64,000 nt of DNA, taken from contig JAFPWD010000001.1 in the NCBI GenBank assembly GCA_017395105.1, positions 1-64,000 of the forward strand, read 5' to 3'. The DNA is from Clostridia bacterium. Lineage in GTDB: Bacteria > Bacillota > Clostridia > Christensenellales > CAG-138. The position numbers and the translations under genes are program-made. Within the stretch, counting starts at the first letter, position 1. The number at the start of each line of letters is the position of its first letter. This document shows, piece after piece, positions 24,169-31,535 of the stretch. Under the pieces are notes generated by a model. It made no database searches. It was not told where the DNA came from and saw nothing but the letters and a program-made list of their open reading frames with translations.

Positions 24169-25440
24169 TTGAAAAAATCGTTTGCCGAATTCAAACGCTG
24201 GAGCTTGGCGTTTCTGAAATGGACGGGGCTTGCGCTGCTTGTTGGCGCTGTTTGCGGCCTTATCGGAACTGCCTTTCATTATTCCATCCATATCGCGGGG
24301 GAAGTGCGCGAAGCCAATTCGTGGCTGATATTTCTTCTGCCTGTCGGCGGCGCGGCGATAGTGCTGATCTATTCGCTGATGAAGCAGCAGATAACGCTCG
24401 GAACCGATCTTTTATTCCACTCCATCCACGGCAAAAAGCCCGTTCCGTTCGTGATGGCGCCGCTCATCTATATTGGAACCTTTATAACACATCTGTTCGG
24501 CGGCTCTGCGGGTCGCGAGGGGGCTGCGCTTCAGCTCGGCGGAAGCATGGGCAGCAGCATCGGCGTTTTTTTGAAGCTTAAAAAGGAGGAGAGCCGCACT
24601 CTGGCGCTGATGGGCATGGGTGCGCTGTTTTCCGCGCTCTTCGGAACGCCCCTCGCCGCCGCGCTCTTCGTTATGGAGGTGCTTGCGCTCGGGCACATGG
24701 TCTATTCAAGCTTCGCACCCTGCCTTATCGCAAGTCTTGCGGCATACGGCGTTTCGCTGCTGCTCGGCGTTTCGGGCGAAAGCTTTGCGCTTGCTTCGTT
24801 GCCCGCGTTCGGTGCGGTGCCGCTGCTTCAATCAGCCGCGCTCGCGATCGCTTGCGCGATCCTGTCCGTTGCCTTCTGCAAGCTGATGCACCTATCCCAT
24901 AAATCGGCGGCAAAATACCTGAAAAATCCTTATTTAAGAGCAGTTTTGGGCGGCGCAGTGATCGTGCTTATGACCCTCGCAGTCGGCACGCGCGATTATA
25001 ACGGCGCGGGCGGGCAGGTTATCAAGCGCGCGATAGAGCAGGGGCAGGCGCGGCCTTGGGATTTTGCGCTGAAATTCATCTTCACCGCCATAACGCTCGC
25101 CTCGGGCTTCAAGGGCGGCGAGATCGTGCCAACCTTCTTCGTGGGCGCGGCGTTCGGCTGTACCGTCGGCCCCATTATTGGCATGGATGCGGGCTTTGCG
25201 GCGGCGCTTGCGCTGATCGCCCTCTTCTGCGGCAACACGAACTGCCCCATCGCTTCCATCCTTCTTGCCTTGGAGCTTTTCGGCGGCAAGGGGCTGCCGT
25301 TCTTCGCGCTCGCCTGCGCGATAACCTATATGCTTTCGGGAAATATCAGCCTCTACCATAACCAGCTTATTGCAAACAAGGGTCTCAAGCTCGGCAGCCT
25401 GATACTGCCTGAGAGCGGGGAAGAACCGATTTCGAAGTGA
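24169..25440 (+). CDS. CLC family anion transporter, fluoride-exporting (CLC-F) type
   Basis: 423 residues with about ten to twelve hydrophobic segments. The glutamate-gate motif is GGSAGREGAALQLGG, and the chloride-selective GSGIP filter is absent, which is the pattern of CLC-F fluoride/proton antiporters rather than chloride CLCs. FKGGEIVPTFFVGAAFGC is the second conserved CLC region. It would expel fluoride across the cytoplasmic membrane. The start is TTG 24169, preceded by GGGTGAG. A structured leader fits a ligand-controlled gene. Confidence 0.8.
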   Translation: MKKSFAEFKRWSLAFLKWTGLALLVGAVCGLIGTAFHYSIHIAGEVREANSWLIFLLPVGGAAIVLIYSLMKQQITLGTDLLFHSIHGKKPVPFVMAPLIYIGTFITHLFGGSAGREGAALQLGGSMGSSIGVFLKLKKEESRTLALMGMGALFSALFGTPLAAALFVMEVLALGHMVYSSFAPCLIASLAAYGVSLLLGVSGESFALASLPAFGAVPLLQSAALAIACAILSVAFCKLMHLSHKSAAKYLKNPYLRAVLGGAVIVLMTLAVGTRDYNGAGGQVIKRAIEQGQARPWDFALKFIFTAITLASGFKGGEIVPTFFVGAAFGCTVGPIIGMDAGFAAALALIALFCGNTNCPIASILLALELFGGKGLPFFALACAITYMLSGNISLYHNQLIANKGLKLGSLILPESGEEPISK

Positions 25441-25468
25441 GCATGACTGCCGCAAAGGGGTGGAGCGG

Positions 25469-26047
25469 ATGCGCGCCATAGTGCGTGCGGTCGGCCTTTT
25501 TGAAACACAAATTCGCAGCGAACGATATGAAGCCGAAGGCAACGACGTGTTAGGAGAGAACGACGATTACGGCGACTGCTTCGATGCGATAAACGCCCTA
25601 TCGCCAAAGCTTGCCGAGCAATATCTCAGGATAATTTGGCTCGACACGATCTGCTGCAGCATGGACCGCCACACCGAAAACTTCGGCTTTCTGCGCGATA
25701 TCCGTACAGGCGAGATCGTTTCGATGGCTCCGAACTACGATAACAATATCGCGCTCATCTCCCGCGGATACCCAAGCGGCACGAGCCGCGAGCATGACGG
25801 CATTATCCGCTTCTTCCGAGAGTTCGTGCAGAGCAATGAAACCGCAAAAACCATGCTCAAGGAAATGGAGCTGCCGACCATCACGGAGGAAATGCTCGAC
25901 GAGTGCTTCGATGAAATACCCATTGAAGCGGATCGTGATTTCATTAAAGCCTTCATCTTGAACGGACAGAGTGCGGTAAGAAGCATTATCGATGAAGATA
26001 TTACCGAGAGCGAGGATGAGGAAAGCGGATTCGGGCTGATGCTGTAG
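25469..26047 (+). pseudogene. N-terminally truncated HipA-like kinase domain
   Basis: The 192-residue frame (ATG 25469 after AAAGGGG; GTG 25460 is also possible) keeps only the C-terminal HipA-like lobe. Catalytic-loop SMDRHTENFGFLRD and metal-binding MAPNYDNNIAL segments are visible. The nucleotide-binding N-lobe of HipA-type kinases is missing and the first 20 residues do not look like the family. It begins 28 bases after the CLC stop. I read it as a remnant of a phosphotransferase or toxin-like gene. A functional short relative cannot be excluded. Confidence 0.55.
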
Positions 26048-26092
26048 AAGCGAAGACTGCGTTGGTTTATGAAATCATATCGCCCCGCATGC

Positions 26093-26121
26093 TTGCAATT
26101 TTGCGTATAAAATGCTATAAT
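26093..26121 (+). promoter_or_regulatory. Promoter of the queuosine-precursor transporter gene
   Basis: TTGCAA (26093-26098), 17-bp spacer, TATAAT (26116-26121). Transcription would start about 18 bases before the riboswitch. Confidence 0.65.
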
Positions 26122-26144
26122 CCTACCTGCGCTTGGCGCAAAAA

Positions 26145-26180
26145 CGGGTGTCTCTTGAAAACCACCCCAAAAAAACAAGG
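26145..26180 (+). promoter_or_regulatory. PreQ1-I riboswitch overlapping the ribosome site
   Basis: Stem GGGTG (26146-26150) and CACCC (26163-26167) enclose the 12-base loop TCTCTTGAAAAC. An A-rich tail AAAAAAACAAGG runs into the AAGGAG ribosome site. This is the minimal H-type pseudoknot layout of class I preQ1 riboswitches, which end in A-rich sequence and AAGG. Ligand binding would hide the ribosome site. The downstream gene is a preQ0/preQ1-type transporter, which strongly supports the call. Confidence 0.7.
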
Positions 26181-26192
26181 AGCAATTTAATA

Positions 26193-26918
26193 ATGAAAAC
26201 CATTTCCTCTTTCCGCAGAATGGTGCGCGAAGTGCCGCCCATCGTTGCCGCTCTGATGATCCTCTCCGTTGTGGGGATGAATCTGCTTGCGAATAAAAGC
26301 ATCGACACGGGGCTGAGCTGGCTCGCGCTCGACTGCGGCATTCTTTTTTCATGGCTTGCCTATCTTTCCATGGATATTCTTACGCATTGCTGCGGACCGA
26401 AGGTTTCCTCCGCAATGTCGGTCATGGCGCTGCTTCTGAACCTCTTCATGGTGCTTATTTTCTTCATAGCAAGCCGCATACCGGGCGTTTGGGGCGAAAG
26501 CTTCGTTGAGGGCAGCGAGGGCGTTATAAATACCGCGCTTGACCGCACCTTCGGCGGCACCTGGTACATCCTGCTCGGCAGCTCCATCGCGTTTCTTGTC
26601 TCCGCATTTATAAACAGCTTTTTAAACTATGGAATAGGAAAATTTTTCAAAAAGGAGCTTAATTTCGGCGAATTCGCCGTGCGTTCCTATGTTTCCACCT
26701 TCGTTGCGCAGTTTGCGGACAACATGATCTTCGCGCTGCTCGTAAGCAAGGTCTTTTTCGGATGGAGCCTGCTCCAATGCTTCACCTGCGCGCTGACGGG
26801 CGCGGTGCTGGAGCTTGTGTTCGAGGTCGTTTTCTCGCCCGTGGGTTACCGCATCTCCAAACGCATGATGCGTGAAAGGATAAATAATGCAATAGAAGAA
26901 ACGGAGCAATGGGCATGA
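26193..26918 (+). CDS. VUT family queuosine-precursor transporter (YhhQ type)
   Basis: 241 residues from ATG 26193, which follows the AAGGAG inside the riboswitch tail. About six hydrophobic segments are present. NLLANKSIDTG near the start, the central SAFINSFLNYGIGKFFKK region and VRSYVSTFVAQFADNMIFALL are the conserved features of the VUT/YhhQ family, which imports 7-cyano- or 7-aminomethyl-7-deazaguanine. It would feed tRNA queuosine modification by salvage. Its stop overlaps the start of the SDR gene (ATGA). Confidence 0.88.
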   Translation: MKTISSFRRMVREVPPIVAALMILSVVGMNLLANKSIDTGLSWLALDCGILFSWLAYLSMDILTHCCGPKVSSAMSVMALLLNLFMVLIFFIASRIPGVWGESFVEGSEGVINTALDRTFGGTWYILLGSSIAFLVSAFINSFLNYGIGKFFKKELNFGEFAVRSYVSTFVAQFADNMIFALLVSKVFFGWSLLQCFTCALTGAVLELVFEVVFSPVGYRISKRMMRERINNAIEETEQWA

Positions 26919-27562
26919 AAATAGTTATAAGCGGAACGGGCAGGGGAATAGGCAAGGCCATCGCCGAAAGGTTTATTGCGGCGGGCGATACCGTTTTCGG
27001 CTTCGACACGCGGGAAAGCGCGATAGAGCATCCAAGCTACCGCCATTTTGTTTTCGACATCGTTCGTGACGAGCTGTCCGAGCCGATCGAGCCGGATATC
27101 CTTATAAACAACGCCGGCACGCTCGAGGAAAAGGACGCGCTTTCGGTCAATCTTGAAGGGAACATCCGCTTTACGGAGCTTTTCAAGAACGGCGCGAATC
27201 TGCGCTCGGTGCTGTTCATCGCCTCGGCTTCGGCGCGAAACGGCGCGGAATTTCCGTACTACGTCGCTTCCAAGGCCGGAATAGTCGGCTATATGAAGAA
27301 TCTTGCGCTCACTCTTTCAAAGCGCGGCATAACGGTGAACAGCATCTCCCCGGGCGGCGTTATCACCGAATCAAACGCGCATATCCTCGAAAGCGAAAGC
27401 CTGTATGCGGCGGTTTTGAATGAAACGCTGCTCAATAAATGGGCGCAGCCCGAGGAGGTTGCCGAGCTTGCGTATTATCTTACAAAGGTGAACCGCTCGA
27501 TCACGGGCGAGGATATTTTGATCGACAACGGCGAGATGCTCAAATCGAATTTCATTTGGTGA
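26915..27562 (+). CDS. Short-chain dehydrogenase/reductase (SDR)
   Basis: 215 residues from ATG 26915, which overlaps the previous stop and has GGAG at optimal distance (ATG 26909 is the alternative). SGTGRGIGKAIA is the dinucleotide-binding glycine motif, NNAG is present, and Tyr-x-x-x-Lys appears in PYYVASKAGIVGY with an upstream Ser in IASASAR. It is at the short end of the family. NAD(P)H-dependent carbonyl/hydroxyl chemistry is expected. Substrate is unknown. Translational coupling to the transporter may only reflect operon packing. Confidence 0.85.
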   Translation: MKIVISGTGRGIGKAIAERFIAAGDTVFGFDTRESAIEHPSYRHFVFDIVRDELSEPIEPDILINNAGTLEEKDALSVNLEGNIRFTELFKNGANLRSVLFIASASARNGAEFPYYVASKAGIVGYMKNLALTLSKRGITVNSISPGGVITESNAHILESESLYAAVLNETLLNKWAQPEEVAELAYYLTKVNRSITGEDILIDNGEMLKSNFIW

Positions 27563-27580
27563 AGCGCTGGGAAAAGATAA

Positions 27581-27609
27581 TTGACAGCCCGCAGATTTTT
27601 CAATATAAT
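27581..27609 (+). promoter_or_regulatory. Full-consensus promoter of the barnase-barstar operon
   Basis: TTGACA (27581-27586), 17-bp spacer, TATAAT (27604-27609). Confidence 0.8.
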
Positions 27610-27630
27610 TAAACTGAATTAATATGCGAA

Positions 27631-27669
27631 CGGCGCGGGTTCTTCGTTCAAATCGACCGAACCGCGCCG
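27631..27669 (+). promoter_or_regulatory. Hairpin in the barnase leader, with a second -10 box after it
   Basis: CGGCGCGGGTTC (27631-27642) pairs with GAACCGCGCCG (27659-27669). A second TATAAT (27678-27683) follows but lacks a good -35. The hairpin has no U-tract, so attenuation is uncertain. Confidence 0.35.
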
Positions 27670-27715
27670 AAATCCGTTATAATAAATGTAACAAAATCCA
27701 TCGGAGGAAAGAGAA

Positions 27716-28354
27716 ATGCGCCATAAAAGGCTATTCGCGCTTCTGCTCGCCGTGCTTGCCGCGCTCGGCTTCATCGGCTGCGGAGGTGGCGGCAAAACGG
27801 GCGAGATCGTGCTCAATACGACCGCGCCCACGGCGGAGGCAACGGCGTTCCTTCCCACGGCGGCGAACGATGAAAAGCTGACCGCCGCACCGACCGAGGT
27901 GGCGACGAGCGTTCCCACGGATGCGCCCACGGCAACGCCCAAGCCCACGGCAACGCCCAAGCCCACGGCAACGCCCAAGCCGACCGTGACCGAGCCGCCG
28001 GTATCCGAGGACGGCATCTACGACAGCAAGCATGAGGTGGCGCTCTATATCCACCTTTACGGGCATCTGCCGAGCAACTACATCACCAAGAAGGATGCGC
28101 AGGCGCTTGGTTGGAGCGGCGGAAGCCTCGAACCCTATGCGCCGGGCAAGTGCATCGGCGGCGACTATTTCGGTAACTACGAGGGGCTTCTGCCGAGGAA
28201 AAACGGGCGCAAATACACCGAATGCGATATCGGAACGCTTGGAAAGAACGGGCGCGGCAGCAAACGCATAGTTTTTTCAAACGACGGACTGATCTATTAT
28301 ACTTCGGATCACTATGAGCATTTCACCCTGCTCTATGGGGAGGCAAACGGATGA
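27716..28354 (+). CDS. Barnase-type ribonuclease displayed as a lipoprotein
   Basis: 212 residues. The lipobox LGFIGC places the lipid anchor at Cys22. A Thr/Pro linker with three TATPKP repeats (about 71-90) follows, then a barnase/RNase N1-like domain (100-212). The general-base Glu169 (TECDIG), Arg180, Arg184 (GRGSKR) and His199 (SDHYEHF) line up with barnase Glu73, Arg83, Arg87 and His102. It is therefore predicted to be an active endoribonuclease outside the cell, tethered to the membrane. The stop overlaps the barstar start (ATGA). GGAGG precedes ATG 27716. Confidence 0.87.
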   Translation: MRHKRLFALLLAVLAALGFIGCGGGGKTGEIVLNTTAPTAEATAFLPTAANDEKLTAAPTEVATSVPTDAPTATPKPTATPKPTATPKPTVTEPPVSEDGIYDSKHEVALYIHLYGHLPSNYITKKDAQALGWSGGSLEPYAPGKCIGGDYFGNYEGLLPRKNGRKYTECDIGTLGKNGRGSKRIVFSNDGLIYYTSDHYEHFTLLYGEANG

Positions 28355-28635
28355 GAATAGTTTTTTTGGACGGAAACAGGATAGCTTCGGCTCGGGATAT
28401 GCACGAGGAATTTGCCCGTGCGCTCGAATTTCCCGAGTGGTACGGCAATAATCTGGATGCGCTCCACGATATGCTGACAGAGGGAACGGAAGAGATCGGC
28501 GTTATCCTTGTGAACACAGATAAGCTTTCCACCACCCTCGGCGGGCGCTGGACGGCGATGCTTCGCCTGCTCGTGGATATGAAGCGCGAGCGCAGGGGCT
28601 TCCATGTTATGATGGAGCCTTTTGCGGGGGAATGA
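28351..28635 (+). CDS. Barstar family ribonuclease inhibitor
   Basis: 94 residues, the normal barstar size. FPEWYGNNLDALHDML is the family hallmark and includes the helix that plugs the RNase active site. It has no signal peptide, so it protects the cytoplasm from enzyme that fails to be exported. Four-base overlap with the barnase gene suggests coupled translation. Confidence 0.9.
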   Translation: MRIVFLDGNRIASARDMHEEFARALEFPEWYGNNLDALHDMLTEGTEEIGVILVNTDKLSTTLGGRWTAMLRLLVDMKRERRGFHVMMEPFAGE

Positions 28636-28671
28636 GGACAAATTCCTTGGCATTGTATTGATGAGCAAACC

Positions 28672-28725
28672 GAATTCGGGCAAAAACGCAAAAAACTGCG
28701 CAAAACAGCCCGAATTCTCATTTTC
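28672..28725 (+). terminator. Terminator after barstar
   Basis: GAATTCGGGC (28672-28681) pairs exactly with GCCCGAATTC (28708-28717). TCATTTTCC follows. Confidence 0.6.
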
Positions 28726-28809
28726 CGGGAGTGATTTTCGGTCTTTGGGGTGGTGTTTTTCGCCTCGGTTATGTAGAATGGCGGCATCAAAGGCAAGGAG
28801 GAAACAAAA

Positions 28810-29970
28810 ATGCCGACAAAATCAATGGGTCAATTCATGGCCGCTTTAAGAAAGGCAAACGGCCTAACTCAGCAGGACGTTGCCGACAGGCTGAACGTTT
28901 CAAACAAGGCGGTGAGCCGCTGGGAGAGGGACGAGACCGCGCCCGATATCTCGCTGCTTCCCGCCATCGCGGAGATGTTCGGCGTTAGCTGCGACGAGCT
29001 CATCAGGGGCGAAAGGAATATGGACGATCAGCCCCGCTCAGAGGGAGCGAAAACGCGCACCGAAAAGCAGATAAAGTCGCTTATCAGCCGCGCGTCGGGC
29101 AAGTTTGAAACGCTTTCGATGATCGCGCTGCTGCTTGCAGCGGCGGGCTTTATAGCGATGATGGGTATATCCTACGGCGCATATCGCCCGCATATCGGCT
29201 TTGCCGTGATGCTTCTTTTTGAAGCGGGCGCGGCAACGCTTGCGGCGATCGCATATAGATCGGCATTCCGTACCGTTGAAGATAACGAGCTGATGGAAAA
29301 CGCCGATCCTGCGCTTTCGGAGGGCTTCCGCAATAACGCGGCAAAGCGCAGCTTCATCGTTTATTTTGCTGCGGCCTGCGCCGTACTTCTGTCGATCCCG
29401 CTCGCGGTGCTTTCGAACGGTTTCTCGGTGCTTGACTTCAATTATTATCTTCCGAACGCGCTTGCCGTTATCCTGATCCTCGTTATCGCATACCCCTTCC
29501 TTAAAAGGCTCTGCCTATCGCGCATGACGGGCAAAAAAGCGCAAAGCCGCAGCGAGGCGGATAGGGTCGTTTTCCGCATGAACCTAATCCAGATCGGCAT
29601 GGTCGTGCTTTCGATACTGCTCGTTTTGATCTCGGTCTCGATACAGTCGGGAATAGCCATCGGCGGAGTGGCTGTAATGAGCCTTGCCGCTGCAAGCGCG
29701 GCGGTGTTCCTGGTATTTTTGATAAAATATCCGCAGTATAAAAAGCTTATCGTCCTAAACGGAGTCAGAAATCTGCTGCTTATGCTGTCGCCGATTCTGC
29801 TCGCCATGGCGGTCGGCGGAGTGTATGAGATGAATGAAAACGGAGTGTTCGTTGAAAACAGCTTTTATCTTCAATATGATAAGCTCGCCCCCGCGCTTGG
29901 TTATCTTCTCGCCGTTATCCTCGTTTTCCGCGCGCTTACAGCAAGAAAACGCAGGGATGACAGGGAATGA
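28810..29970 (+). CDS. XRE-family regulator fused to a membrane domain
   Basis: 386 residues. The N-terminal helix-turn-helix (about 7-65) reads FMAALRKANGLTQQDVADRL and SNKAVSRWERDETAPDISLL. About seven hydrophobic segments occupy 100-380. A membrane-bound one-component regulator is implied, but no ligand-binding site is recognised. ATG 28810 has an AGGAGG site. A second, smaller protein of this plan is encoded at 62363-63064. The decayed pnuC sequence follows directly after its stop. Confidence 0.85.
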   Translation: MPTKSMGQFMAALRKANGLTQQDVADRLNVSNKAVSRWERDETAPDISLLPAIAEMFGVSCDELIRGERNMDDQPRSEGAKTRTEKQIKSLISRASGKFETLSMIALLLAAAGFIAMMGISYGAYRPHIGFAVMLLFEAGAATLAAIAYRSAFRTVEDNELMENADPALSEGFRNNAAKRSFIVYFAAACAVLLSIPLAVLSNGFSVLDFNYYLPNALAVILILVIAYPFLKRLCLSRMTGKKAQSRSEADRVVFRMNLIQIGMVVLSILLVLISVSIQSGIAIGGVAVMSLAAASAAVFLVFLIKYPQYKKLIVLNGVRNLLLMLSPILLAMAVGGVYEMNENGVFVENSFYLQYDKLAPALGYLLAVILVFRALTARKRRDDRE

Positions 29971-30193
29971 AGCGGCTTTGCCTCCGCGTACCTGACATTT
30001 CGAAGAAACCCGTGGTTTTCCTTCGCCTACGCGCTGAACGACGTGATACTGATCGTGCTGTGGACTCTTGCAAGCCTTGAAAACGCTCGATATATCTCGG
30101 TCATCGTGTGCTTGGCGGTGTTTCCTTGTAAACGACGTGTATGCGTTCATAAGCTGGCTTAAAATGGAGCGGCGGCAGAGAGATGGTGGATGA
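29971..30193 (+). pseudogene. pnuC: pnuC remnant (nicotinamide riboside transporter), 5'-truncated and frameshifted
   Basis: Frame 1 from about 29971 gives a PnuC-like stretch with RRNPWFSFAYALNDVILIVL, then LASLENARYISVIVCLAVF. At GTGTTTCCTTGTAAAC (30118-30133) one base is extra. Skipping it continues the family C-terminus in the next frame: LVNDVYAFISWLKMERRQ to the TGA at 30191. The N-terminal two thirds are missing. The gene is therefore dead by two lesions. Its match covers only the last part of the family, but the NPWFS, ND and W-x-x-M-x-x-RQ pattern is distinctive. Confidence 0.7.
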
Positions 30194-30294
30194 AAACCGC
30201 GATTATTGCGGCAGGAGGCAGCGCGAAGGTTGAATAATAGCGCGTTTTATCCGAATATTATATGAAAAACACATGAAAAACGGGCAAAAAATGC

Positions 30295-30323
30295 TTGACA
30301 ACGCTCCAAAATAATGATAACAT
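30295..30323 (+). promoter_or_regulatory. Promoter of the rplU-prp-rpmA operon
   Basis: TTGACA (30295-30300), 17-bp spacer, TAACAT (30318-30323). Confidence 0.75.
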
Positions 30324-30329
30324 AGTTCT

Positions 30330-30415
30330 TCGAGCCGCTCCGAAACGGTTTAAAGCCGCGCCTTGAAAAAGGAGCGCACCACAAGGGCGAGACTGGTAAG
30401 AGGAGGAAAAGCATA
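30330..30415 (+). promoter_or_regulatory. Candidate L21 leader RNA
   Basis: The roughly 86-base leader has paired blocks (AGCCGCTCCGAAACGGTTTA region, GCGCC and GGAGCGC) and a GCACCACAAGGGCGA segment just before GAGGAGG. Position and length fit the L21 leader that autoregulates rplU operons in Firmicutes. I have not been able to align it to the Rfam model RF00559. Confidence 0.4.
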
Positions 30416-30721
30416 ATGTACGCAATCATCGTAACCGGCGGCAAGCAGTATAAGGTCGAGGTCGGCAGCGAGATCATGGTCGAGAAGCTCGACAATGAGG
30501 TTGGCGATAAGGTCAGCTTCGATATTCTCATGATCGCAGACGGCAGCGATATCGAGATCGGAAAGCCCGTTCTCTCCGGTGTTTCCGCAAAGGGCGAGGT
30601 GCTGGAGCATGGCAAGGGCAAGAAGGTAATCGTTTTCAAGTATAAGCCCAAGAAGGATTACCGCAAAAAGCAGGGCCATCGTCAGCCCTACACCAAGGTC
30701 AAGATCCTTTCCATCGGCTGA
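30416..30721 (+). CDS. rplU: 50S ribosomal protein L21
   Basis: 101 residues, full family length. [17 protein letters not shown] at the start and [20 protein letters not shown] near the end are the L21 hallmarks for 23S rRNA contact. AGAGGAGG lies just upstream. First gene of the conserved rplU-prp-rpmA operon. Confidence 0.98.
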   Translation: MYAIIVTGGKQYKVEVGSEIMVEKLDNEVGDKVSFDILMIADGSDIEIGKPVLSGVSAKGEVLEHGKGKKVIVFKYKPKKDYRKKQGHRQPYTKVKILSIG

Positions 30722-30732
30722 GAGGTAGTTAT

Positions 30733-31062
30733 ATGACCACTGTAACCGTCCTGTATAAAGGCGCAAGCATAATAGGGTTTCGCGCCAAGGGGCACGCGGG
30801 CTACGCCGAGCACGGCGAGGATATAGTCTGCGCCGCAGTCTCTGCGATAACCCAAACAGCGCTCATCGGCGTAACGGAGAACATAGCTTGTCCGTGCAAA
30901 GTCGATATTTCGGACGGAAGGCTCGAGCTTATTCTCAGCGATCAGGCAACTGATGAAAAGCGGGAAAAAGCGGAGCTGATACTCGGAGTGATGCTTTCGG
31001 GGCTTCGCTCCATCGAATCCCAATACGATAATTATCTCAAAGTTAAGAAGAAGGAGGTTTGA
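30733..31062 (+). CDS. prp: Ribosomal-processing cysteine protease Prp
   Basis: 109 residues. His21 and Cys33 in GHAGYAEHGEDIVCAAVS match the catalytic pair of the Prp family. Prp removes the N-terminal extension of ribosomal protein L27 in Firmicutes, and the L27 encoded 4 bases downstream carries that extension. The gene lies between rplU and rpmA as expected. Confidence 0.95.
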   Translation: MTTVTVLYKGASIIGFRAKGHAGYAEHGEDIVCAAVSAITQTALIGVTENIACPCKVDISDGRLELILSDQATDEKREKAELILGVMLSGLRSIESQYDNYLKVKKKEV

Positions 31063-31065
31063 ACT

Positions 31066-31356
31066 ATGTTCAGGATCAATCTGCAGCTTTTTGCACACAA
31101 AAAGGGCGTTGGTAGTTCCCGCAACGGCCGCGACAGCGAATCCAAGCGTCTCGGACCCAAGCGTGCGGACGGTCAGTTCGTTCTTGCAGGCAACATCCTC
31201 GTTCGTCAGCGTGGTACCCATTTCCACCCCGGCAACAACGTCGGCATCGGCAAGGATGACACCCTGTTTGCAAAGGTGGACGGCATCCTTCGTTTTGAAA
31301 CGAAGCATGGCGGTCGCAAGTGCGTAAGCGTTTACCCCGAGGAGATCGCGGGCTGA
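31066..31356 (+). CDS. rpmA: 50S ribosomal protein L27 with Prp-cleavable extension
   Basis: 96 residues. The N-terminus is [10 protein letters not shown] followed by [20 protein letters not shown]. The first block is the extension recognised by Prp, which cuts after F-A, exposing the tail that reaches the peptidyl transferase centre. [12 protein letters not shown]-like and [16 protein letters not shown] segments are standard L27. GGAGG precedes ATG 31066. Confidence 0.98.
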   Translation: MFRINLQLFAHKKGVGSSRNGRDSESKRLGPKRADGQFVLAGNILVRQRGTHFHPGNNVGIGKDDTLFAKVDGILRFETKHGGRKCVSVYPEEIAG

Positions 31357-31385
31357 GCTAACGCAATAACCGAATAGCTTATATG

Positions 31386-31415
31386 AACCGCTTCGGGCAG
31401 CCGGGGCGGTTTTTC
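31386..31415 (+). terminator. Terminator of the rplU operon
   Basis: AACCGC (31386-31391) pairs with GCGGTT (31406-31411), with further pairing inside, then TTTCG. Confidence 0.65.
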
Positions 31416-31535
31416 GTATGCGCAAAGCCGCGCCGCTCCTTTTTTATTGCAAGCCGATATGGTATAATTGAAGCATAGAATGCGCGGCTGCGATTTCTTT
31501 TGAATTCAAAGATCGCCGCGCTTTCGGGAGGGCGT

